The notes under the pieces: generated by a model
What the model was told of the DNA's origin: nothing
The model's input: the letters and a program-made list of their open reading frames with translations, nothing else
The model's database searches: none
Source: Gottfriedia solisilvae
Lineage (GTDB): Bacteria; Bacillota; Bacilli; Bacillales; Bacillaceae_G
Assembly: GCF_002128405.1 (NCBI RefSeq)
Contig: NZ_NETJ01000003.1
Location: forward strand, 1 to 64,000
Direction of reading: 5' to 3'
DNA length: 64,000 nucleotides
Program-made: the position numbers and the translations under genes
Shown here: one piece after another, positions 33,248-42,567 of the stretch
How positions within the stretch are numbered: the stretch's first letter is position 1
How the letters are laid out: every line of letters begins with the position of its first letter

Positions 33248-34495
33248 TTACGGTACATTAATAAATATATCACCAGTTTCAACTGCTTTTTCATATTGTT
33301 TATTCTTAACAAAGTAGTTAAATAGTAGTTTTCCGTATTTACTGGCATGTGTTACATGATGATGAGACCGAAAGAATGGCAGTGCAGTTTCTTCTATATA
33401 AAGGAAATATTCGTCAGTTGTACTGCTGACTCTAAAGATCAGCAGGCTGAATAGTACTTGATATAAATCATTCGTTGCTTTTTTTGAAAGAGCAAGTCCT
33501 TCATTTGCATGTTTCAAAATCATTTTAGATGATAAAATATTGCCTTCTTCAGCATTATCTAGATAATTATATAAACGATTTAAAAATGGCAATGATTTCC
33601 TATTAGCTTCTTTAACTGCTTTTTCATAATAGAGATGGGCATTTTTATAGTCTCTTCGTCTAAAATACATCCATCCTAAATTATGCAATATCATTCCTTT
33701 TTTGTCTGTAAGACCAAGAGCTTCACTATGATCTATTAAATTCTCATAATTTTCTACAATGTCCTCAAAATCGAGTTGTGTACTTCCTTCAAGCTGCACT
33801 AGCATCATAGACTCTGCTAAAATTGCTCTAGCATAGTTATTCGTTTTCTTAAAATATCGAAATGCTTTTTCTGCATAGAAATATGCCATAACTTTAGATT
33901 GAGTCCAATGATACGCTAACCCCAAATGATAATAATATTCGGGATTCCCATATTGCTCTATATTAATCTTCTTCAATTCTTGTAGTGCTTTTTGCCTGTT
34001 CTCATTCTCTAAACGTATATATTGAGCCAAATAGTATAATCCGTTCACATGGTAGTATAAATTTCTTTCGTATGATGACATAGCAGGTGTATCTTTTCGA
34101 ATTTGCACAAGAATATCGTATGCCTTTTCTTTGATTTGCTTTAATAGATAATATCTCGCTAACAACAACTGATATAGTGTAGCAAAGTTAGAAGCACTAA
34201 TATATTGTATACATTCCAATTCATTTTTTATCTTATCGACTTCCTTCATTCTCTCAAGAATGATTGATGTATGCCACTTGTGTAATTTCTTTTCTATATT
34301 TTGAACAACAGCTATTTCATTCTCGATGTCAATCTGAAGTCGTTGAGAGAACAGCTCGATAATTTCTGAAGAATATCGAGTTTCTCCTCTTTCAATTCTA
34401 CTCACATGTGTAGCCGTACAAATATCTTTTCCTAATTGTTCCTGAGTAAGACCCGCTTTCTTACGATAAAATTTTATGATTTCTCCTTCTAGCAT
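33248..34495 (-). CDS. HTH-TPR transcriptional regulator, NprR/PlcR (RNPP) type
   Basis: 415 aa. XRE helix-turn-helix at 1-60 (EIIKFYRKKAGLTQEQLGKDICTATHVSRIERGET, in pieces), then TPR repeats over about 90-400 (LGLAYHWTQSKVMAYFYAEKAF, ILHNLGWMYFRRRDYKNAHLYYEKAV). Length and layout are those of peptide-sensing NprR, PlcR and related regulators. No gene for a pheromone precursor was seen in the 100 bp downstream. The ATG at 34495 follows AAAGGAGAG. It sits between the protease/tapA-like/calY genes and the subtilase, all likely targets. Its own promoter region holds inverted repeats (CGTAAATTTGTA and TACAAATACGTA). Confidence 0.83.
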   Translation of the reverse strand: MLEGEIIKFYRKKAGLTQEQLGKDICTATHVSRIERGETRYSSEIIELFSQRLQIDIENEIAVVQNIEKKLHKWHTSIILERMKEVDKIKNELECIQYISASNFATLYQLLLARYYLLKQIKEKAYDILVQIRKDTPAMSSYERNLYYHVNGLYYLAQYIRLENENRQKALQELKKINIEQYGNPEYYYHLGLAYHWTQSKVMAYFYAEKAFRYFKKTNNYARAILAESMMLVQLEGSTQLDFEDIVENYENLIDHSEALGLTDKKGMILHNLGWMYFRRRDYKNAHLYYEKAVKEANRKSLPFLNRLYNYLDNAEEGNILSSKMILKHANEGLALSKKATNDLYQVLFSLLIFRVSSTTDEYFLYIEETALPFFRSHHHVTHASKYGKLLFNYFVKNKQYEKAVETGDIFINVP

Positions 34496-34906
34496 ACGTT
34501 CTCTCCTTTTCAATCTCAGCTGATTAATTATGATGTATGTTTACGTATTTGTAGCACTTTACCATCTTTACGAGTAGTAAAATATCAAAATACAAATTTA
34601 CGCAAATATCTCAGAAACTTGAAAGTACTAAGGGGCCAATGTACCTAATATTTCATTATAGTGTGAATTTAGAAAAATCAACTTAATTCATTATAAAGTA
34701 AAATTAACACAAGTTTAATAGTGAAATTTCATAGTTTCTTAATAATTTAATGAAATAATCATTCATTTATCAGACTTTTTAATTAAAAATCACTTCTAAC
34801 TACCTTAAAATCGTTCGAAAATAACACAATATGTTTTTTTTGAAAATCCTATTAATATTGAATAGTAAGATTTTTGAGAACTAGACAAATATGGGGGATG
34901 AGAATT
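34496..34906. other. Divergent promoter region, HTH-TPR gene and subtilase
   Basis: Over 400 bp, A/T rich, no gene. Inverted repeats TACGTATTTGTA (about 34542-34553) and TACAAATTTACG (34592-34603) lie on the regulator side. The 13-bp motif AAAATAACACAAT at 34818-34830 lies on the subtilase side. Confidence 0.55.
34818..34858 (+). promoter_or_regulatory. Shared 13-bp motif and -10 of the subtilase gene
   Basis: AAAATAACACAAT at 34818-34830 followed after 19-22 bp by the A/T-rich block TATTAATAT. Third copy of the motif in 3.7 kb. Confidence 0.55.
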
Positions 34907-37900
34907 ATGAAGGCAACAACATTGGTAAAGCAAACAGCAGTACTAGCCCTTTCAACAAGTCTGCTTTTTTCAACTTTCAGCACAAATTCCTATTTAACTG
35001 CTAAAGCAACAAGTTCGAAAGCAGAAGACATTTTATCATCAATTACGCCTGAGCAAAGACAAGCGTTAAAACAGTTAAGCTTAAGCAATAAAAAAGGTCT
35101 TCAAGGTTTTCAGGATGGTGAACTGAATTCTGAAGAAGAAATATCAGTTATCGTGCAGTTTCAATCAAAGCCGAGTAATGTGGCTGTATTAGAAGCAAAA
35201 GTTAATGGGAAGTCACTAACAAAGCAATCAGCACAAGCACAAGTAGAAAAAGAGCACAATATTTTCAAGAAAGATGTTGAGAAGTACTTCTTCATTAACG
35301 GAAAGAAGAAAGCTCCAGTCATTTCTCAAACGTATAAAACAATTTACAATGGTGCCGCTATCACACTTCCTGCGAACCAAGTAGAAGACCTGTTAAAGTC
35401 TGAAGTTGTAAAAGCGGTATACAAGAACATTACATTTAAGGTGGATCCGATTAAGCAAGAGCTTCCAAGCGATGTGAAACGTGAAATCACGACATCTGTA
35501 GAAAGCATTCCTTATCTAAATGTGGATAAGCTGCATAAAGAAGGAATTACAGGGAAAGGCATTAAGGTTGGGGTGCTAGATACGGGAATTGACTATAACC
35601 ACCCTGATTTAAAAGATGCTTATAAAGGTGGATTTGATTTTGTTGATGATGACAACGATCCAATGGAGGCTACCTATAAGAATTGGCAAGATTCAAAAAA
35701 GCCTGAATTTAACGGTAGTAGTCCTTACTATACGTCCCATGGTACACATGTATCCGGAACAATCGCGGGCCAAGATAAAAATAATAGTGAAGTGTCAGTA
35801 AAAGGTATTGCTCCAGATGCGGATTTATATGTTTACCGCGTACTTGGTCCATATGGAAGTGGTTCTTCTGAAGATGTAATCGCAGGAATTGAAAAGTCAG
35901 TTCAAGATGGCATGGACGTAATAAACCTTTCACTTGGAGTGGGTATTAATGATCCGTATTATCCAACAAGCACGGCTATCAATTATGCGGTTCTTAACGG
36001 GGTAACAGCAGTCGTTTCAGCAGGAAACAGTGGATCTAATAATTATACACTTGGTTCTCCAGGTACGGCAGCATTAGCGCTAACAGTAGGTGCAAGTGAT
36101 GTTCCTGTTTCTCAATCTACTTTTAAGGGACAAGTAGCAGGGGGATGGTCAACGGATATCGTTAGCATGGCAAGAAGCTACTCTGAAACATATGTTAGTT
36201 TAAACGGTAAATCTCTTGAACTTGTAGATGTTGGTTTAGGGAACATAACAGACTATCAGAATAAAAGTGTTGCTGGAAAAATCGCTTTCGTTCAGCGCGG
36301 AAACTTTGCCCTAAATGATAAAGTGAAGTTTGCAAAGGAAAATGGAGCAAAAGCGGTTATCATGTACAACAATGTCGATGGGCATGTTGGATTTAACTTA
36401 GGTGAATCAACAGACTATGTTCCGTCATTCTCTATGACAAAGAAAGCTGGAGAAGAATTTAAAGCAAAAATCGCAAATGGAAGCACGACTTTCACGTTTA
36501 CAGATTTAAAAGAAAGCCTTACTGAAGGAGATAAACTAGCAGACTTCAGTTCAAGAGGACCAGTTAACGGTAACTTTGAGATGAAGCCAGAAATCGTAGC
36601 ACCTGGGGTGAGCGTTCTTTCAACATTCCCTTCTTATATGGTGAACCATGATACACCAGAAAACTATAAATATGCTTATGCACGACTAGATGGAACATCG
36701 ATGGCTTCTCCGTTTGTAGCTGGTGTGGCTGCACTTTTATTAGGAGAGAACCAAGATCTTGAACCAACTGATGTTAAAACAATTCTAATGAACTCTGCGG
36801 ATAAGCTAAATGATGACTATAGCGTATTTGAAGTTGGTGCAGGCCGTATTGATCCTTACCAAGCTCTTCATACACAAACAAAGATTCAGGTAAAAGATGA
36901 AGCATTGATTCCAAATGGTGATAACTTAATTACAATTAAGAATCAAACGGGTGGGTTAAGTTTTGATAAACAAGTGGTACCGGATGGCTCACACTCAAAA
37001 GTAAAGAAAACATTAGATATTACAAACAATAGTGATCAGAATAAGGCTTTTAATGTTGAATTCGTGGAAAATGTACAAGAAGGAACAAATAGTTTAAAAG
37101 AAAATGGCGTATCAGTAGAGTTAGAGAGTTCTATTAAAGTAGCTCACAACTCAGTTAAGAAAATACAAGCATCTTTAACTGTGCCGTCCACAGCGAAAAA
37201 AGGATTCTATGAAGGATATTTCCTTATTACGAATAGTGAAGACAAAACGGAAAAATTCCGAGTACCATTTAGTTTCAAGAAATCAGATGAAGGCTTTGAT
37301 AAACTTGACTTATTATCGCATGCTATAACTCCATCCTATTATAACCATGCGTACGACGGTTACCGTACGACAACAGCATTATTAAAGTTCAATTTAGGTT
37401 CACCAATTGATACGCTAGATGTAATTTTACAGGATGGTAAAACAAATGCAGATCTAGGATTAGTCGGTACGCTTAACTTGAAAGGAAGTCCAACAGATAA
37501 TGATTACTTCCTTCAAACATTTAATGGATCATATTACAAGTTTACAACTGATAAAAAACATCCTGTTTCTACAGAGACAAGTATCGCTGAACCAGGACAT
37601 TACAAACTGAAATTCATTGCTACTTTACCAAGTGGGAAACAGAAAATAAAAATTGACGACGTATTTATTGATATTGACAATCCTACAGTGAAAAGTTCAT
37701 TAGATGGAGAATCACCTATCATTGAGTACAAGCCTGGGCAAAAGTCAGTTCCATTTGAAATGGAAGTGAAAGATGAAGCTATTACAGACATGCAAAAGGC
37801 TGGTATTGCTATCGACGAAACAGCAAACTTTGCATTATATACGTTTGGTACACCATTCCCTAACGGTCCAATTCAAATGGACAAGAACGGTAAATGGATC

Positions 37901-38968
37901 GATGAAGTAGGGATGGTTGAATCAATAAAAGCTTTAAAATTTAACTTAATTGGCTATGATGCAGCTGGAAATCAAGCAAATTGGAAGGAATACGTCTTTG
38001 TAAAAGAGGGAACGCCAGTTGCATACGCTAAACATAATGTAGAACTAGCTAGATCTGGAGATATCCTATCTGCTTCTCTAGTATTAGATAACTTAGAAGG
38101 TGTAAAAGAAGCGACGTGGAACTTTGATGATGCACAAGCCGCTGGTATCCCTTATGTTAATCTTGTAGATGCTGCATTAACGGATAAATTAAAGGACAAA
38201 GCAAGCATTCAAGTAACTGGCAATAAAATTAAAGTAACGTTTAAAGAAGCAATGGTCTTTGACCGCACAGAAATTGTTAACGTTAAAGTAAAAGTGCAAG
38301 ATAAGTTCTTTTACCCAATTGGTTATATTAACCCATCAACTACGATTGTAGACGCTAATGTTCAAACTGTGAAACTATTAAATGCCGGTAAACGATTCCA
38401 ATTAAAATCAAGATTTAACCGTGTACAGGGTAACGTAATTCCAGAAGCTTTCCTTGACGAAGGGCAAACATATACGGGATATCGCGACTGGTCAAAGGTT
38501 GGAGCAACATTACATGTGACGAATGGTGAATATAGTGTTGATGCTTCTAGCATGATTCAGAGCAGTAATCGCTTTAATATTGAGCCTCTTCCATTAAGTA
38601 AGGATGCTTACACATTTGAAGTGAATGTTCCAGGACACTTTGTCACAAAACAGACCGAGAAATTTGGTTTTGAATACAAAGGTGAATTATACGGAAAATC
38701 AGATTCAATCAATATCAACTTAGTTGCTGGTGATGTAAACCAAGACAATGTGATCGATGTGAAGGATGCAATCGCAATCCAAGACACGTGGAATACTAAT
38801 AACCGCGCTGCTGACATTAACTTCGACGGTGTTGTAAGTGATAAAGACATCAAATTCGTTCAAAAGAATTACTTGAAGCAAAACCAAGATGTTGAAAATG
38901 GCTCAGCACCAGTTGAAATATTGAATGGTAAAACTTTAGAGTCTATTTTAAAAGAATTAGGATTATAA
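34907..38968 (+). CDS. Large secreted subtilisin-like protease (S8) with PA and dockerin-like domains
   Basis: 1353 aa, Vpr-like architecture. Signal peptide (about 1-35), I9-type propeptide (about 75-175), S8 domain with Asp in GVLDTGIDYNHPDL (about 223), His in SHGTHVSG (about 277) and Ser in GTSMASPFVAG (about 596). A PA insert covers about 425-535 (GKIAFVQRGNFALNDK). Fn3-like and other beta domains follow to about 1260. It ends with two Ca-binding dockerin-like loops, GDVNQDNVIDVKDAIAIQD and DINFDGVVSDKDIKFVQ (about 1274-1325). The ATG at 34907 follows GGGGGATG. It likely degrades extracellular protein together with the M4 protease. Confidence 0.92.
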   Translation: MKATTLVKQTAVLALSTSLLFSTFSTNSYLTAKATSSKAEDILSSITPEQRQALKQLSLSNKKGLQGFQDGELNSEEEISVIVQFQSKPSNVAVLEAKVNGKSLTKQSAQAQVEKEHNIFKKDVEKYFFINGKKKAPVISQTYKTIYNGAAITLPANQVEDLLKSEVVKAVYKNITFKVDPIKQELPSDVKREITTSVESIPYLNVDKLHKEGITGKGIKVGVLDTGIDYNHPDLKDAYKGGFDFVDDDNDPMEATYKNWQDSKKPEFNGSSPYYTSHGTHVSGTIAGQDKNNSEVSVKGIAPDADLYVYRVLGPYGSGSSEDVIAGIEKSVQDGMDVINLSLGVGINDPYYPTSTAINYAVLNGVTAVVSAGNSGSNNYTLGSPGTAALALTVGASDVPVSQSTFKGQVAGGWSTDIVSMARSYSETYVSLNGKSLELVDVGLGNITDYQNKSVAGKIAFVQRGNFALNDKVKFAKENGAKAVIMYNNVDGHVGFNLGESTDYVPSFSMTKKAGEEFKAKIANGSTTFTFTDLKESLTEGDKLADFSSRGPVNGNFEMKPEIVAPGVSVLSTFPSYMVNHDTPENYKYAYARLDGTSMASPFVAGVAALLLGENQDLEPTDVKTILMNSADKLNDDYSVFEVGAGRIDPYQALHTQTKIQVKDEALIPNGDNLITIKNQTGGLSFDKQVVPDGSHSKVKKTLDITNNSDQNKAFNVEFVENVQEGTNSLKENGVSVELESSIKVAHNSVKKIQASLTVPSTAKKGFYEGYFLITNSEDKTEKFRVPFSFKKSDEGFDKLDLLSHAITPSYYNHAYDGYRTTTALLKFNLGSPIDTLDVILQDGKTNADLGLVGTLNLKGSPTDNDYFLQTFNGSYYKFTTDKKHPVSTETSIAEPGHYKLKFIATLPSGKQKIKIDDVFIDIDNPTVKSSLDGESPIIEYKPGQKSVPFEMEVKDEAITDMQKAGIAIDETANFALYTFGTPFPNGPIQMDKNGKWIDEVGMVESIKALKFNLIGYDAAGNQANWKEYVFVKEGTPVAYAKHNVELARSGDILSASLVLDNLEGVKEATWNFDDAQAAGIPYVNLVDAALTDKLKDKASIQVTGNKIKVTFKEAMVFDRTEIVNVKVKVQDKFFYPIGYINPSTTIVDANVQTVKLLNAGKRFQLKSRFNRVQGNVIPEAFLDEGQTYTGYRDWSKVGATLHVTNGEYSVDASSMIQSSNRFNIEPLPLSKDAYTFEVNVPGHFVTKQTEKFGFEYKGELYGKSDSININLVAGDVNQDNVIDVKDAIAIQDTWNTNNRAADINFDGVVSDKDIKFVQKNYLKQNQDVENGSAPVEILNGKTLESILKELGL

Positions 38969-38979
38969 ATTGTTTATTG

Positions 38980-39006
38980 AAACTTGCTCACATTGAAGCA
39001 AGTTTA
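38980..39006 (+). terminator. Probable terminator stem of the subtilase gene, T tract lost
   Basis: AAACTTGCT / AGCAAGTTT with an 8-base loop, 12 bp after the stop. The T run expected after it is replaced by GTGGGGCAAC, the start of a gene remnant. Confidence 0.5.
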
Positions 39007-39007
39007 G

Positions 39008-39244
39008 TGGGGCAACATTTAGCTAAGGGTGAAGCATTAAAATTAGTTGATCGAGACCATGAAGCTTTTAAGGTTGTTGTAGAGCAAGATTTAGAAAAAG
39101 AGAAGATTAACTTTAACATTAATCGTTCCTATAAACATGCGTCTAATGTTGTGGCGTCCAACTGTGGCTGATGCTCCTAAACCTGTTGAGAAGTATAAAG
39201 GCAAGGAACTTGGGGAAATAAAAAAAGAATTAGGAATTAATTAA
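39008..39244 (+). pseudogene. C-terminal remnant of a secreted protein, possibly a second protease
   Basis: Coding-looking sequence without a start: GQHLAKGEALKLVDRDHE, AFKVVVEQDLEKEKINF, then a frameshift near 39165 into TVADAPKPVEKYKG and KELGEIKKELGIN, stop at 39244. The final segment resembles the subtilase end (LNGKTLESILKELGL), which points to a lost tandem paralogue. The longest intact frame is 64 codons. Confidence 0.55.
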
Positions 39245-39274
39245 ATTAGCGTTTGATAAAGTTATATACTGAGA

Positions 39275-39350
39275 ATGAAATGGACTGCGCGAAATTCATA
39301 GAAAGTGAAAAACCAGAAAAGCCTAAATAAGGGCTTTCTGGTTTTTTGTC
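39275..39350 (+). repeat. Third partial copy of the yhbH downstream region with terminator
   Basis: AAATGGACTGCGCGAAATT, GTGAAAAACCAGAAAAGCC and CTGGTTTTTTGTC match 24183-24260 closely and 9973-10040 more loosely. It has the terminator hairpin ACCAGAAAGCCC-type stem but not the yhbH coding part. Confidence 0.65.
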
Positions 39351-39481
39351 ATATTTAATTGAATCATCATTTATGAATGAAAGAGTATTCTGCTTCTTAA
39401 TAGATTGTTAAGTTTAAAAATATTAGTTTATGGAAATATCAACATTGTTGTTTTTTAGTCATACATTTAGAAGGAGTGTTA

Positions 39482-39835
39482 TTATTTGTTCTTTACGGCC
39501 TCTTCCCCGTAAAGCTCTCTTAAATGCGCTAAATGTAAATTTCCCCAACTATTTAATGACTCCAACATAGGTGTAATACCTTTTCCATATTCAGTGATTG
39601 AATATTCAACTTTAGGCGGGATTTGCGCATAAACTTTTCGATGAACAATATCATGATACTCTAATTCTCTTAGTTGAGAAGTCAACATTTTTTTCGTTAT
39701 TTCAGGAACTAAACGTTGTAATTCACTAAACCGTAATGTTTCGTGTTGAAAGATATGAAAAAGAATTATGGGCTTCCATTTTCCTACTAAAATATCAAGA
39801 GCCGTTTCAACTGAACCATTACATTCTTCAGTCAT
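39482..39835 (-). CDS. HxlR family transcriptional regulator
   Basis: 117 aa, MTEECNGSVETALDILVGKWKP (N-terminal Cys typical of redox-sensing HxlR/YodB-like proteins), LRFSELQRLVPEITKKMLTSQLRELE (HTH, about 40-65, in short pieces), VEYSITEYG wing. The ATG at 39835 is 7 bases after AGGAGGA. Divergent from an FMN reductase. An imperfect palindrome CTAGGTATC...TGTATACTAG (about 39847-39871) in the shared promoter region is the likely operator. It probably represses the reductase until quinones or diamide-like stress act on the Cys. Confidence 0.85.
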   Translation of the reverse strand: MTEECNGSVETALDILVGKWKPIILFHIFQHETLRFSELQRLVPEITKKMLTSQLRELEYHDIVHRKVYAQIPPKVEYSITEYGKGITPMLESLNSWGNLHLAHLRELYGEEAVKNK

Positions 39836-39954
39836 TAACATTCCTCCTAGGTATCATTTTGTATACTAGGTCACATTTAAGTGTCTACTTCTAATGTGAA
39901 TTCTTAGGGATTATTATAACAGTAGTAACAAATTTTAAACAAGGAGGAAGAAAA

Positions 39955-40503
39955 ATGACAAGTGCAAAACTATCAATCGGAATTATTTTAGGAAGTACAA
40001 GACAAGGGCGAGTAAGTCCCCAAGTCGGTGAATGGGTAGAAGGTATTGCAAAACAACGTGGTGATGCGAATTACGAAATTGTTGATATCGCAGATTTTAA
40101 ACTACCATTTTTAGGTACAACTGATGGAACAGAGCCAGGAATTAAAGCTTGGTCTGAAAAACTATCAAGCTTAGATGGTTTTGTATTTGTTGTTCAAGAA
40201 TATAACCACAGCATTAGTGGGGCATTAAAAAATGCGGTTGATTTTGCACGTGATGAATGGGCTAATAAAGCGGCTGGTATTGTAAGCTATGGTTCGACTG
40301 GTGGTGCACGTGCAGCAGAGCATTTGCGTGGTATATTAGGAGAATTACAAGTAGCAGATGTAAGGGTTCACCCAACACTTTCTTTATTTACAGATTTTGA
40401 AAACTTTTCGACTTTCAAACCTGCTGAGTTACATAATAACAATGTTAATGATATGCTTGACCAAGTTGTGGCTTGGAGCGGCGCATTAAAAACATTAAGA
40501 TAA
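39955..40503 (+). CDS. NADPH-dependent FMN reductase (azoreductase/quinone reductase)
   Basis: 182 aa flavodoxin-like: IGIILGSTRQGRVSPQVGEW (FMN phosphate site, residues 7-25), VQEYNHSISGALKNAVDFA (about 80-98) and VSYGSTGGARAAEHLRGIL (about 110-128). It resembles B. subtilis YhdA/AzoR-type enzymes. AAGGAGGAAGAAAA precedes the ATG. Divergent from hxlR, a pairing seen in YodB-type quinone defence. A strong terminator follows at 40514. Confidence 0.9.
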   Translation: MTSAKLSIGIILGSTRQGRVSPQVGEWVEGIAKQRGDANYEIVDIADFKLPFLGTTDGTEPGIKAWSEKLSSLDGFVFVVQEYNHSISGALKNAVDFARDEWANKAAGIVSYGSTGGARAAEHLRGILGELQVADVRVHPTLSLFTDFENFSTFKPAELHNNNVNDMLDQVVAWSGALKTLR

Positions 40504-40513
40504 ATAAATTTGA

Positions 40514-40546
40514 AAAGAGGGATATCTAACATATCCCTCTTTTTTT
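40514..40546 (+). terminator. Terminator after the FMN reductase
   Basis: Stem AAGAGGGATAT / ATATCCCTCTT with a T tail. Confidence 0.88.
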
Positions 40547-40712
40547 ATGAATAAAATAAATTCTCTTTTATATTATAAAATTAGATAAATAGATTTTTAC
40601 TTTTAATAGAGGACGGATTCTTAATTGATATTCTAAATTAAATGAAGCAAATTTACGTCTAACATAAACATTCCAGGCTTATACTAAAATTGAACATAAA
40701 GGAGTGAACTAG

Positions 40713-40934
40713 ATGGATTTTCGAACAATAGAACAAATCATGGCAGAACAACCTTCAATAGAACGAAAGATCAAGTTTAGAGGAAATACATATAAATTAA
40801 TTAATACAACCCACGACATTTCCCACCGGGAATTCACAGATCTTACGTGTTATACATATCGGAATGAAGAAATTCAGCAAAATCTTTTACTGTATTGTCG
40901 GATAGGGAAAATCGTCATTATTGAGATGGAATAG
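40713..40934 (+). CDS. 73-aa protein of unknown function
   Basis: Starts MDFRTIEQIMAEQPSIERKI and ends GKIVIIEME. It looks like a small beta-rich domain with no signal. AAAGGAGTGAACTAG gives a good ribosome site. It stands alone, with a weak terminator after it (CGCTACGGCG then T9). The family is not recognised. Confidence 0.6.
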   Translation: MDFRTIEQIMAEQPSIERKIKFRGNTYKLINTTHDISHREFTDLTCYTYRNEEIQQNLLLYCRIGKIVIIEME

Positions 40935-41077
40935 ACTAATATTGGTATGAAAAAAATCGCTACGGCGTTTTTTTTTGTCTGAAATTAAATAATCTTTTTC
41001 TTAAAACTTCATTAAGATATCACAATTGTATATTATACTGTCTCAGGTAGATGAAACTAATTTGCGAGGTATATGAA

Positions 41078-42466
41078 ATGGAAGTAAATACAAATTTGGA
41101 ATCACAGCCAGAGCAAGTGATATCTAAAAAAATGTCATTGTATAAGGCAATTTGGAGATGGCATTTTTATGGGGGGATGATCTTTGCACCAATTTTGATT
41201 CTGTTAGCAATTACAGGTTCGATATACTTATTCAAACCTTATGTAGAACCAATGTTGGACCCCGATTTACACTATGTTGAAAAAGGCTCAAAAGAATTAA
41301 CTCCAAGTTTACAATTAAAAGCTGTAAGAGATAAGTATCCTGTTGACGCGATTACGTCTTTTACAAATGTGAAAGATCCTGAACGTGCAACAGAAGTTGG
41401 AATTGCAAAAGGTGATGTTAGTTATACTGTTTTCGTGAATCCTTATACAGGAAAAGTATTAGGAGAATTGCAAAATGATAAACGTTTAATGGAGATTATT
41501 GTAAAACTACATGGGGAAGTAATGGTTGGTAAGATTGGGGATCATCTTGTTGAGTTATCAGCATCTTGGGCAATTATCTTGTTAGCAACTGGATTATATT
41601 TATATTTCCCTCGTAATAAGCAAACATTTCTTGATGTTATACGAATTCGAATAGGTAAAGGTTCTCGTATATTTTGGCGAGATCTACATGCTAGTACCGG
41701 ATTTTGGATGACAATTATTTTATTAGTTTTAGTCTTATCAGGTCTACCTTGGGCTAGCTCATTTGGGGAGCGTTTAAATACATTTGTGGCAAAAGTTAAT
41801 TTATCAAATGCACCTGAGCATTTATGGGATGGCAGTATTCAATCGACTAAAGTGACAAAAGAAGTTGCAAAAACACCGTGGGCAGCCGAGAATATTCCAG
41901 TTCCAGAATCAGTTTATAGCAATAAAGGAATGTTACCAATCGAAAATGTAATAAAAATTGCTGAGGAGACGAATATTCATCCTGGCTATACAATTAATAT
42001 GCCAGAAGGAGATACAGGTGTATATTTAATTTCTTCGTACGGCTTTGCAGCGGGAAGTGTTAAAAATTATGTAACAATGGATATAGATCAATATAGTGGG
42101 AAGGTCTTACTTGACTATCGCTGGAAGGATTACAGTCCTTTTGATAAAACGGTTGAAACAGGGATCGCATTACATGAAGGTCGATATTTTGGCGTAGCAA
42201 ATTTAATCATTGATTTAATTGCTTGCTTATCACTAATCCTCATTGTTTTTAGTGGAATTACGATGTGGTGGAAACGTAGACCAAAAGGTAAAATTGGCAT
42301 ACCAAAAGCATCTGAGGGTAATAAATTCTATTTAGGTGTATTATTGATTTCTGTCATTTGTGGACTTTTAATGCCAATGGTAGGTATATCAATCTTCTTA
42401 ATTGGTTTAATTGAGTTTATTGTTAAATTAATAAAACAAAAAGTACGTCGTCCAGGATTAGAATAA
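41078..42466 (+). CDS. PepSY-TM domain membrane protein
   Basis: 462 aa with four main helices: about 30-50 (GMIFAPILILLAITGSIYLF), about 165-185, about 210-235 (GFWMTIILLVLVLSGLPW) and about 380-400, plus two near the C-terminus. PepSY repeats (LKAVRDKYPVDAITSF, VFVNPYTGKVLGEL; YVTMDIDQYSGKVLLDYRW) lie outside. Members often belong to iron or copper uptake or reduction systems. GAGGT lies 7 bases before ATG 41078. A FixH-like lipoprotein gene follows after a terminator. Confidence 0.82.
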   Translation: MEVNTNLESQPEQVISKKMSLYKAIWRWHFYGGMIFAPILILLAITGSIYLFKPYVEPMLDPDLHYVEKGSKELTPSLQLKAVRDKYPVDAITSFTNVKDPERATEVGIAKGDVSYTVFVNPYTGKVLGELQNDKRLMEIIVKLHGEVMVGKIGDHLVELSASWAIILLATGLYLYFPRNKQTFLDVIRIRIGKGSRIFWRDLHASTGFWMTIILLVLVLSGLPWASSFGERLNTFVAKVNLSNAPEHLWDGSIQSTKVTKEVAKTPWAAENIPVPESVYSNKGMLPIENVIKIAEETNIHPGYTINMPEGDTGVYLISSYGFAAGSVKNYVTMDIDQYSGKVLLDYRWKDYSPFDKTVETGIALHEGRYFGVANLIIDLIACLSLILIVFSGITMWWKRRPKGKIGIPKASEGNKFYLGVLLISVICGLLMPMVGISIFLIGLIEFIVKLIKQKVRRPGLE

Positions 42467-42494
42467 ACAAACCATTTCAGTAATAGAATAATAG

Positions 42495-42536
42495 ATTGCT
42501 AAGTTTTCGTAGTAACGAGTACTTAGCAATTTTTTG
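42495..42536 (+). terminator. Terminator after the PepSY-TM gene
   Basis: Stem ATTGCTAAGT...CGTAGTAACGA...ACTTAGCAAT followed by TTTTT. Confidence 0.8.
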
Positions 42537-42567
42537 CTAATAGAAAATGAAAAACATGAGGTGCAAA

